Source: Stercorarius parasiticus
Taxonomy: Eukaryota > Chordata > Aves > Charadriiformes > Stercorariidae
NCBI GenBank assembly: GCA_013396915.1
Contig: VWZL01004362.1
Coordinates: 422,912 to 486,911 of the forward strand
Length of the DNA: 64,000 nucleotides
Direction: 5' to 3'
Under the pieces are notes generated by a model. It was not told the origin of the DNA and searched no databases. It was given only the letters and a program-made list of their open reading frames with translations. The stretch's first letter is position 1; each line of letters starts with the position of its first letter. Below are positions 13,585 to 23,700 of the stretch, piece after piece. The position numbers were made by a program, and so were the translations under genes.

Positions 13585-14530
13585 CATCAGTTTGTCTGTG
13601 AGGACAGACAGTGGGAGATGGTGTCATAAACCTCATTAAAGTCAAGATAAACAGCATCCATTGCTCTCTGCGCATCCACCATGCCAGTCATCCCATTGTA
13701 GAAGGCTACCAGGTTGGTTAAGGATGTTTTCCCCTTCATAAATCCATGTTGATGACTCCCAATCACCTTCTTATCCTTCATATGTTTGCAAATGGTTTCC
13801 AGGATCAGCTGCTCCATTACTGTACCAGCTCTCGAGGTAAGGCTGACCAGCCTGTAGTTCCCCGGATCCTCTTTCTTGCCCCTCTTGTGGATAGGAGTGA
13901 CATTTGCTTTCATCCAGTCTTCAGGAACCTCTGCTGATCAGTATAACCTTTCAAAGATAATCAGAAGTGTTTTTGGAGAGACATCAGCAAGCTCCCTCAC
14001 CACTCATGTAAGCATCCCATCAGGTCCCATGGACTTATGCATGTCCAGTTTGTGTACGTGTTCCCTAACCTGATCCTCCTCTACTGAGGGTAAGTCTTTG
14101 TTGCTCCAGACTCTTCCCCTGGTCTCAGGGGCTTGGGATTCCTGAAAGCAACTCCTACCAGTAGAGACCAAAGCAAAGGCATGGAGTACATACCTCAGTC
14201 TTTTCCATGCCCTTTGTCTCACTCAGCATCAGGCCCACATTTTGCATACTCTTTCTTCTGATACAGATGTACTAGTGGAATCCCTTTCTGTTGCCCTTCA
14301 TTGCCCTCACCGGATTCAAATCCAGGTGAGCTTTGGCAGACTCAGACACATGTCTCTACGTTCCTCCTGGGTCCCTGCTCCCACCTCTTGTATTCTTCCT
14401 TTTTTATATGTGGGGGTTGTCTGGAACTTCTCTTTCATCCACGCAGGCCTCCTGCCACCTTTGCTTGACTTCATGCATGGTACAGATGTGAGCATCGACA
14501 GTAAGGGAGGGCTCCAGGAGCAGAGTGGGT
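13585..14530 (-). mobile_element. CR1 LINE fragment (linker plus RT first half)
   Basis: Minus-strand translations match CR1 ORF2 in order. They begin with GGRRPAWMKEKF near 14,460, continue with EEDQVREHVHKLDMHKSMGP near 14,060 and then ANVTPIHKRGKKEDPGNYRL, followed by KKVIGSHQHGFMKGKTSLTN and VYLDFNEVYDTISH. The last covers the first RT motifs, including the catalytic Asp of the AFDT-type box. The copy is broken by frameshifts and stops, lacks both ends, and is non-functional. It covers the part of ORF2 that precedes the piece at 54.9-56.0 kb, but the two are separate insertions. Confidence 0.9.
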
Positions 14531-17239
14531 CCCCTTTGCTGGGCACAGAGAACTTCTCCCACATCTGTACTTCCAGATATATGTATTTAGACTCCTCTCT
14601 GTGCAGCATCCTGGACATGCTGACAACCAAAATGGGGGAGGAAGGTCACCATGGGCTGAATGAAGAGCAAGGTAATACAGTCTGCCAGAGAGATTCCTTT
14701 GAGCAGGACCAAACGGTTTAAAGAAGCTGAAACACCTTTTTAAAGAGCAGTAGCAATCCTGCTTTTCCTGGATGATCTGGCTGGAGGACCTCCCCAGCAA
14801 GCAAAATGGGCAGAATTTAATGAGTTTGAACACACTTTGCAGAAGAGGATGCACAGTTACAACTGCACCCATTCGTCCTATGCTTGAGTCTTGTTTCCTG
14901 GAGTTCATTGCCTGCTATTTCACTTTCTCTCTTTCATTCTAAAAACGTCTCTTAGCTTGTATAATCCTCCTTCAACAGTTTTTTTCCTGTTAGCAAATTA
15001 AAACTAGTGCTCTAGAGGCCAACAAAAAGCAGTCTCTTAGTGCAGGTGGGCTTTTTAAAAGGTGCTGAGCATTTTATTTGAGAATTGGAGAGGGAGAAAC
15101 AGTCACATAAAAATTAAATTACATCTATTTGATACCAGTCATCATTTTATTGCACATAAAACCTGGAAAGCAAAACATTTAAACTCTTCTATATTTTCAA
15201 GTCAATTATCTTGCAAAATATTATATCTAGCATAAAATATATTCTCAACCAAAATATTGATCTACCAGTTACCCCAGACAGAAGGCAAATAAGTGTCAGT
15301 TTAATGGTGTCTGGCATTTCAGTTTAAAACCTTCCAGTTAAAAAGAGAAGAAAGTGAATTCAGAATCCCCCTATGCATGCTGGGCTGGATCTTCTCCAGG
15401 CCACAAGCAAGGGGTGTACCTGGGTCTGGTACCTGATCTGCACAGAGGGCAAGAAAAGAAACCACACCGCCAGTGTCCTTGGATTAAATGGCTTTGCCTG
15501 CACCACAGAGGGAATATAGCAGCTCTTCATTGCTTCATTTCTCATCCATGGTATTGCCTGTGAGGTGGTCATTGAGGAGGACAGTATAAGGTGGGGTTGC
15601 ACACTGGTATAACGTGGATGGAGGAAAGGGACTATGTGGCTGTTGCTGCAAATCACCTTGTTGAGCGCTTGGTAAGGTTTTGATCTACATAAAAAAGCCA
15701 GCCATTACCCCTGTTTAATCTCTACCAGAATTCATCCCCTCAAGGGAGGTATTTGGGAGGCCTTCTCCATTTATGACAGGTAGTTCACCTAAGAACATCT
15801 TGACAATTCAAACTCCTCAGTGACCAGTACTAAACAGCCTTTCGTTATACGGTCTAGAAGGTCAGAATTTCAAAGCAAGATACAGAGCTGGAAGGAAGCA
15901 TGGCAGCATAGAGAATGGCAAACATTCCCCTGAAAAGTATATAGACTCATAACCCAGCAGTGTCTGGAGGGAGGATCCATACAAACCTGAGAGGAACTCA
16001 GAGCAAAGTCCACTGAAAACCTGTATTCCTACAGAAACAGATACAGGTACCCATTATCTGATAGGAGGCATAACATATCACACTAATTCCAACTGATCCA
16101 AGCTGGTTCCCTCTGTACAAGACCATCTAGAAGAAGAGGATGGGCATTTCCTTTTCTGGCATGCAGAGCGCCAAGGCAAGGGTGCTAGAAAAGAGCGACA
16201 GCTATGCTTCCATGTGCGCTGGTATTCCAGCATGTCTGTGACACATGGTTTCAGAACAGGAGCAAAAAAGCAGTGACTGAGAAACAGAAAAAAAATATTA
16301 TCATTTGACTAGTTGCAAACCTTTTCAATCCAACTGGAAGTAAAAACCTTTCTACAGAGTGGTCAATGTGTGTGAATGGAGCAGGATGCCTCTCGTAATA
16401 AGAAAATGTAGGTGTGCATTTTTATACCCAGGAATCAGTATAATGCCTGACTGCCTCACAATAAAAGTTGTAGCAGAAGCTTAAGGGGATGGGGCAGGGA
16501 AAAGCCTTTGAATTTGACCCTAGTCAGAACAGGATTAGGACTTTAAGGCCACATATGCAGCTAAAAAGCACAATACTGATGCATACAGTACTGGTAAAAC
16601 AAATAGTCAGAAGAGCTTTGAAGAGCTACGGCTGCCACTAGAGACGAACTTCTGCCTTGTGACAAGCATATTAACCTTTTGAAGCTCTGATCCAGGTGTC
16701 TCATCAGCTCTGTGATAATTCTCTCTCTCACCGTCAGCGTGCATGTTACACTCATGCTATTCCATTTGCCAGCCAGGTCACAGGGTGCCACTGCTCCGAG
16801 CTCGTTTATAGTTTGATTTCACACACCCCTCCTCCATGTTTTTCAGTCTTAAGAAAGCTCAGCTCCTGTAAAGAGGTCAGATTTTTTTCAAAAGCGCTTA
16901 AGCTCCCTGAGTCTCTTCTTGTTCTCAATGGGAGATGAACACTTTAGAAAATGCCAAATCTCCATTTAGAGTGTGCAGCTCTGTTGGAAATGTGATCCTT
17001 ATCATTTTGGATAGCATTACATACTCACATGCTATGCCTGTAGCAATTCGTTTTGCAGCTAAAAAGAAGTCCAATAATATACGACTGCATTCTTGATGAG
17101 TGGTCTGAAACTGGACAAAGCACGCTCCCTGTTATCAGCAAAAAGAATGCAAACCATCTGCCTCTCAAGAGTGCGATTGCATTAATGCCTGCTTAACTTT
17201 CATATTAAGATAAGAAATCTTAGGTATTTTGTGATTGTT
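14531..17239. other. Gene-free sequence
   Basis: The first 100-200 bases may still be degraded CR1. Beyond that I see nothing recognisable. Confidence 0.55.
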
Positions 17240-17440
17240 AGTACAATAACACTTGCACAATCTCTTGATTACATTTAGCCTCGTGTCACCCCTATGGGGT
17301 AGTGTTATCACCTCCATCTTGCTGATAAGGGGTTGAGACAGGGAGACGGATTAAGTTAAAAGTCACCTGAGAGGCATAGGAAGTCTGCACTAAAACTGAC
17401 AGCTAACCCAGGATTCTGCTCAGCACTTGCCAACAGATGC
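17240..17440 (+). mobile_element. Ancient MIR-like SINE remnant
   Basis: The stretch follows the MIR consensus order in the sense orientation. A CCCTATGGGGTAGTGTTATC segment corresponds to the 'ccctatgaggtaggtactatta' part. It is followed by a diverged 'gataaggggttgagacaggg' equivalent of the 'gatgaggaaactgaggcacag' part, then an AAGTCACCTGAGAGGC stretch and an AACCCAGGATTCTGC stretch. The divergence implies great age. The ends are approximate. Confidence 0.65.
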
Positions 17441-19012
17441 AGACTCTTTACACAGAGGAACTACAAAATGCTGAAACTATGAATTTATATTCTGGAATTA
17501 AAGAACGAACACATTGACCTCATTTGATTATTTTAAGGAATACATTGATAGCTAGTGCCAAGAATGACTACTGCATTCTAGAGATGGTCCTAAGACCAGA
17601 TATAAATACAGAAACCAGCAGGCAGATGGAGAACCGCAATATGGGTCTCTAAGAAACCAGCAACAACCTTCAGTTTAATACCACAAAGCTGCTGTATTTC
17701 TTTATACAGCAAATCAGTAGGAAAGTCTATTGGAAAAATGGCTTTGTAGAGTTGTTAAGGGCTTTTTTTTGTTGCTTATCCTTAATGCCTTTTAGGTGCT
17801 TAGTCCTATGAAACCTAACACTCCCTTAAACCCCAACAAGCAAAGGTGCTCACACGTATGTCTCAACGAGATTCTTGTTCCATGTAAAATACTTACAGAA
17901 TTAGATTTTTCAAGACTAGAAACTAACATTTGTGAGTGGGTAATAGTAATGGACTTCTTTTCCCTCGTGTGAATGAAGCAAGTTGATATTAGGAGGACAT
18001 TAATAAACCTTACTGTCTTCTCCAGAAAGCCTTTCAGACCTAACTTACCTAAGTGTTTGGCCCCTTTCAAAACTTTCTACACCTACCTTCACCTTTTCCT
18101 TATCCATGCCCCTGGAGCCAGAACCTACCACGCTCTAAGGACATAGCTGTTCTCATTGCTACAGGGCTTCCTCATCTACCAGAGGTGCTGTCCTTCAAGC
18201 ATCTTTGTAACTGAGGCCTGACCCTGGAAATGCTTTTGCACACATGAAATCACTCAAAAGCATTTGCCTGTTCCGCTCTCACTACTGTGTTTCAAAGAGC
18301 ATTTCCTTCTTCCTCTTTCATGCGTTGGGAAGATACCAGGCACGGTTGTGAGTGTGACTGTAGCCCTCCAGGGCTGCAGTTTGCTCACAGCAGATTACTT
18401 GTCTACAAAGCATTTTCTCACCTGGGTCACCTCTTTAAAGGGAATTTCTCCAGCCTGGGTTTGTAATGTTTCTGTAGAACATTTATTACATTGCTATTCA
18501 CCAGCATGAAATCTATGCTCCATATGAGTTCATCAGCTATAGCACAGCAACTTCCTAGACATCCTGCTATGCCCAAGGTCCAATTCTTAAATCCAATTTG
18601 CTCCACTTTAAGGCTGGCTGTCACAGTTTCCATTTGAAACTAATTCAGTTGCTCAATTTTAGAATCTGTTACTCCCAGCAATTTTAGCAAGACTGGTCTA
18701 ATAAAGGCAATTTTTCAAAAGCAAGTTTGTGCCATTCTTTGTTTCTCCTTCAGATTTGCAGGCAAATTTTTTATGTTCATTACACACTAAGAGGATCTCC
18801 AATTCTGGACTGGCACTATCCTTCACACAGAGTGAGATGTTACCATCATGCCCTTCGGGTACTGTCTTTTCTTCTCTACAGAAGTATTATTAGTAGGCTA
18901 ATATTGCTAGTCCTGTCATCAGCAGACTTATATTCTGCTTCTACCTCTACTACTAAGACACTATGTAAGGCCAGTGCCTCAACTCCTTTACCTCCAAAGT
19001 ACAGATAGCATG

Positions 19013-19054
19013 TTGTCGTATGTGGCCACCACATTGTCATATGTGACCACCACT
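19013..19054 (+). repeat. Tandem duplication, 21-bp period
   Basis: Two units, TTGTCGTATGTGGCCACCAC(A) and TTGTCATATGTGACCACCAC(T), differ at three positions. Confidence 0.9.
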
Positions 19055-19833
19055 CAGGAAAGAGTGAAGAATTCTGGACTAACCAGAAGTGGGAGAGCAA
19101 GCTAGAATACAGCATTTAAATGTTTTGGTCCCAAAGAACTTATTCGTATTAACCTTAGCTATTTCTCCTACAGCAGCAGCCACCTCCCTCCTTGCACTAT
19201 TTCAGCATCACCCACTATCATAACAGCTTAAAAGCTCTTTATGGTCTGTTTCATCTGCTTTCCAAGTAATACTGAATAGAACAAGTTTCCTGGCTGTTTT
19301 CTGCACTTTTGCTTTTGACATCAATATTTATCATTGCTAATCACCCATGGTGTCATTACAGATCTCTAATCAGTGAAAAGGCCACCACAGTACCTTGTAC
19401 TGGATATACTTTGAACAAAAAGACAGCCCCTCTCCCAGCGGGTTTACAATTTGTGGGCAACCATGGGTCAATATGTGGATGCACAGTTACAGGTAAGAGT
19501 AAAAGATGATGATTAGGTAAATGGCTCTCCCCTCCATCTTCCATACCTCATGTGAATTGTGAAACCCCTTTCTCCTCCTGAATATCAGCCCTATATTGAT
19601 GCATACAACACACCAGACAGTTTTAGTCCTGGCTTTCTCATAAGGGACCATCTCAGCGCATTCCTTACACCCTGCTTAGCTCAGGGCAGACAGACTGTGG
19701 CTGCTCCAGGAGCTGCTGGAGCCATCACATCACCTAGGATTAAAGCAGACTAAGGCAGAAGGAGCTGCCCTTCTCTCCCTGCCAAAGAAAGCAAGAGCTG
19801 CAGGGCAGCAATACCCATGCAGCCTGAGGGGAT

Positions 19834-19885
19834 GCTATATTGGATCTAGATGAGGTATCAGGCTATATTGGATCTAGATGAGGTA
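19834..19885 (+). repeat. Tandem duplication, 28-bp period
   Basis: A 24-base core (19,834-19,857) recurs without change at 19,862-19,885, separated by TCAG. The key words are GCTATATTGG and TCTAGATGAGG. It looks like a recent local duplication. Confidence 0.95.
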
Positions 19886-21310
19886 AGGAGAGCTCTGCTG
19901 CCCCTTCATTTAACTCTTGATGACCAAATGAGCAGCTTTTATCTTCTACCCCCAAGCAGATACACATTTACAAAGCGGGGAGGGGAGGGGTCTGAGTGCT
20001 GCTTCTGGGTCTTAGGGAGAAATCAGTGTTGAAATTCAGCTGGAAAATCTGGTTTACTAAAGGATTCCCCACAAAGGAAGGAGAGACTGGTGTTTCTATG
20101 CCCTTAAGGCACTTGGGATTTTTCTGGGCTCCCAGGGCCAGCCCTACGCATAATGAAAACCATAATGAAAAACAGAGACCCTTAGGGTGAAAGAATACAA
20201 AATAAGAACGCAGGCCTGAAAATGAACTTGGTTTTGCCCTCTCGCCTACGCAGAGCCAGATCTGCTGGGACAGGGACAGGAATTCCCCTACACTGAGCTG
20301 CTCCCAGAAGGGAGGCCCTGGATGACAACTATCTGGGTGTCCTTTTGCTAAACGGCAATTTCCTCCTCCTCCCTTGCCACCTTAGTGCAGCAGGGTCAGA
20401 TCCTGCCGTAGTGCAGCAGGCTCCTCAGCCGGATGGATAAAACTGAATTTTGCAGCCCTGGGAAGAGGAGGGGGAGGCAGAGGAAACGGAGGGGTTTGCC
20501 CTCCTGCCCTCGTAGGGGCTGCAGGGCACAGAGGGGGTGGCACATAGCCTGCAGGGAGGGGAAGACCCCAGTCCCCCATGTCCACCACACCCTCACTGCC
20601 GCAGGGGCCCCTTTGGCTGCCCGGGACTTGGGCACACACTGCGGGGGGAGCCGAAGTACGGCCACTTTGCTTCCTCCAGCGGCACTGCGGTTAAACAACA
20701 ATTTGATAAGAAACCTGCCTTTTTTTTTCCCTACATTTCCCGGTTTATGGCCTGCTTTTGGTCAGGAGTTGCCTGAACAGGCAGGACAAAACAACTCCGG
20801 CAGAGCCAGACTTCCCGCAGGAATAATCTAAGAGATTTCCTCAGGTAGTGAGACGAGAAGCTCACAAATCTACTTTATTTATTTATGGGGGTTTTTTTCC
20901 CTTTATATGAAGCACAGTGAGAGGACAAAGAGCTGCGGGTGAGCCCTGTGGCAGGGGTGCTTTTAACCATTTGCTGCCCGTTGCCGGTCTCCCTTCGGTG
21001 CAGCTTCACTGCTGTCGTGTTCCCCCTCACAGCAAGCAAAGGAGCCCTCCAGGCTTTTCCTTCCCTGGTGACAAACAAGCGTTTAGGAGGACTTATTCAA
21101 GATACACCGTTCCCCTCTCGATTTATAGCAGCTGCGTTATCATCTTGAAATATATATAAACTCTGGGCCGGCACCACGGGATCACGACACTCTCCCGAAG
21201 GCGTGTGGTGGTGAATAACCCACATACAGCTCTGGGCTGGGGGAGAACACACAACCTCGGGTTTACCTGTCAGCCGGAGAGGGAGGCCGGCTGGCTGGGG
21301 GCTCCTCGGC

Positions 21311-21340
21311 GGGGCTGGGAGTCCCCGGGGGCGGCGGGGG
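21311..21340 (+). other. G-quadruplex-forming sequence
   Basis: Four G-runs of three or more with loops of at most seven bases: GGGG, CT, GGG, AGTCCCC, GGGGG, CGGC, GGGGG. It lies in the CpG island. Confidence 0.6.
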
Positions 21341-21381
21341 AAGGCCCGGGGCGGCCGCGGGGCCGGGGCCGCGCTGTTGCG

Positions 21382-21395
21382 GCGCCACCTGGCGG
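21382..21395 (-). promoter_or_regulatory. CTCF-type binding motif
   Basis: The minus strand reads CCGCCAGGTGGCGC, which fits the CTCF core consensus CC[AG]C[CT]AG[GA][GT]GGC[GA] at every position. It lies in the middle of the CpG island at 21.2-21.7 kb. Confidence 0.5.
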
Positions 21396-21596
21396 CGCGT
21401 CGGGACGCCGCTGGCTGCCGTCGGTAGCGCTTCATGGCGCTGCCGTGAACGGCGCGGGGTTCGTGAGGGATGGCCCCGGCGCCGCGCTGCCCGGGCGGGA
21501 GCGTGGTCAGCGATCGCGTGCCGGCTGCGGAGCCCGGGTGTAGGGTCGCGTTGCCGGATGGCTTAATAGCGGGGGATAACGCTGCGTGTGTCTGTC

Positions 21597-21626
21597 GGGG
21601 GGAGGGAGGTGGCGGGGGACTGCGGG
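21597..21626 (+). other. G-quadruplex-forming sequence
   Basis: GGGGGG, A, GGG, AGGTGGC, GGGGG, ACTGC, GGG on the plus strand satisfies the G3 N1-7 rule. It lies near the right end of the CpG island. Confidence 0.55.
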
Positions 21627-22528
21627 CCCCCCTCAGGGCCGGCTGCCGCCACAAAATGCCGCTGAAACTGACCTGCCGCCACCCCGGTCCCCATCCTGGA
21701 TCTTGGAAGTCACCTCAAAACTGCTGGATGGGTTTGGAGTCCCATGGCTATCCCTGGCCATGCGCTGTGGTGGCAGGTGACAGAGATCAGGTCTGCGAGG
21801 ACCAGGCAGAGGCCACCATGACAGGCCTCCCTCCGGCCTCTCGCTGGGAGCAGGGTTACTGAGGGGGCAAGGGTGGCTTTGGGAGAAAGGCTTGTGGCAA
21901 GGAAGCACTGGATACCCTCTCTCTGCTCCCAGACACCCATCAGGGCAACATATTTGACAGTGAGGGGAGGCCGTTGGTGGAGTGCGAATATCACTTTGTT
22001 CTGCGATAAACTCATGTCCGTCCCACCAAGAAGTGGAGAGAAGAGCAAGTAATTAAATGTCATTCATTGAAGGTTTCTCCTCAAGTCAGAGATGCTGCGC
22101 AAAAAAAAAAGAAAGAATGAAAAAGGGAGGGGGGAAGAAAGCATCTCAGCTGCTTTCACTTCTCTCCTTCCCAAAATAATTATCCACAACCTCAAGCTTG
22201 TTTCAGGGATACAGGAGCTTTGTCTGCGTGTTTTACCTAAGCAATATTTTATGGCGTGGAAGGTCGGAAGGCTTTTTTCCACTTGGACAAAGGCTGAAGC
22301 TGCTAAAGCAGTGGTATAACATCACTGTGCTGAAGGTGACCATGTCTGCATAAACAAAGCTCTACAGTAGAAGCTTCCTTTAGCCCGTCTCTTCTTTTTG
22401 TCAATTTCTATTGATAAATACACTCACATGGTCCTTATTATCCCATCAGAACATCTCAGAGTTGGCACAGCACCAATGATCTTGTGCTCACCTGAACTTT
22501 AAAACCAGGCCTTGACCTGAGTAGACTA

Positions 22529-22546
22529 CCACCACCACCACCACAC
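22529..22546 (+). repeat. (ACC)n microsatellite
   Basis: Six consecutive ACC-type units. Confidence 0.85.
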
Positions 22547-23564
22547 TCCAGCTGCTCCACACCAAAGTACAGAGGCACTTACCAACCCCCTCAACAGGTA
22601 CTGTGACATTGCTTTAGAAGTAAGGGGCTTCCTCCCACATGTACAACTTGAATAAGGAATTAGTGCGTATTGCCTGTAATTTCAGAGTACACGTTCTCTT
22701 GTATTACTACTTTAAATGTGATCACCCACATGGCCTTTGTTTGGGAGTTTTGACAGGGGATGGGATGAGGGGGTTGGTTGGAAATTCGTTCTTGCCCCAG
22801 ACATTACAAATCCTTTGAAAATGTTTTCCTTTTTTGCATTTTTCTCAGGGGATGACTGTGGAGATCAGGAAGAGATGTGTATGATAAGGAGCGTCTCCAG
22901 TCTGTGCTGGGGCTGTATGCTCTGCTACAGGCAACTTGAGCTCAGAGCAGATGAGCGAGCTTTGCCCCTAAGCCACAGCCAGAGCAGGATAGCACAGGGA
23001 AACCAACAAAGCTGAGAACTGATATGTAATGGCTTCAGGATATGGAAAGGGGTGAGGGAGAATCCCACACCAGAGTATTTTAGTCTCCCTGGCAGATAGT
23101 CACCTCTGTGAGAAAGCCCTCTTCATAAACAGAACATTCTGCAGAACCCGCTGTTATACAGAGAAACATGCTTTTAAGAAAATGCCTTTCTTAACCAGTT
23201 TGCTGTTCCCATCTTTACCTTTTGGCAGGGGGGAAGGTAGTATTTATAATGTGGACTTCTACTGAGAATTACAGATGAGCCCTTGTCTCAGCAGAAACAG
23301 AGAAATGTCATTGAGAGGGATGTGTGACAAGTTACAAAGAGGGCTATTCTGAAGAGTGGGAGGTTTTTCCAGGATTGACATTTCTTGTCAGAGAAGATTT
23401 TATTTGCAGGGAGGCTGCAAGGCAAACGTCCACACTACAGTGGGCATCCCCACATTTCTCTAGGATTTTTTTGTACACAGAGTTCATAATGGACACAGAG
23501 CTGGACAGGACCTGTTGCTTGCAGGGGTGAACTAGGTATGTGCCATGCTTGCTGGACAGTTTTC

Positions 23565-23700
23565 TACCTGTTTCTTAAAGACCTTTTCCAGCACGAAAAA
23601 TAATAGTCTTCCTGGATAATCTATCCCAGTGCCTCACTATCATTTCAGGGACAAGTATTTCCAGATACCCAAGCACAATTCCTGGGACAGAAATAAGCGC
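23565..23700 (-). mobile_element. Ancient CR1/L3-like LINE remnant
   Basis: The wording CTATCCCAGTGCCTCACTAT followed by a TATTTCC segment resembles the antisense of the CR1 ORF2 end. On the minus strand a VRHWDRLSRK-like peptide corresponds to the [10 protein letters not shown] block of intact CR1. It is highly diverged and the ends are uncertain. Confidence 0.5.

Larger units (their letters stand above)
17441..21149. other. Gene-free sequence rising in GC content
   Basis: This stretch holds the two short tandem duplications near 19 kb. From about 20,230 to 20,660 it becomes GC-rich with purine-rich runs (GAGGAGGGGGAGGCAGAGG), approaching the CpG island. No exon was recognised. Confidence 0.55.
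21150..21660. promoter_or_regulatory. CpG island, candidate promoter or regulatory hub
   Basis: This is a sharp GC- and CpG-rich block in an AT-rich neighbourhood, densest at 21,280-21,660. Its left edge carries TATATATAAA at 21,151-21,160 in plus orientation, the right distance for a start near 21,180-21,190. It also holds a CTCF-type motif at 21,382-21,395 and two G-quadruplex-forming runs. Open frames exist on both strands, but GC-rich DNA opens frames by chance and none resembles a known protein. It could be a lncRNA promoter, a distal enhancer island or an unannotated 5' exon. Confidence 0.6.

Noticed and set aside
21097..21654. 185-codon minus-strand frame in the CpG island
   Set aside because: Arg/Pro/Ala-rich translation typical of GC-rich non-coding DNA. 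No family match was recognised, and its first ATG-to-body context suggests nothing.
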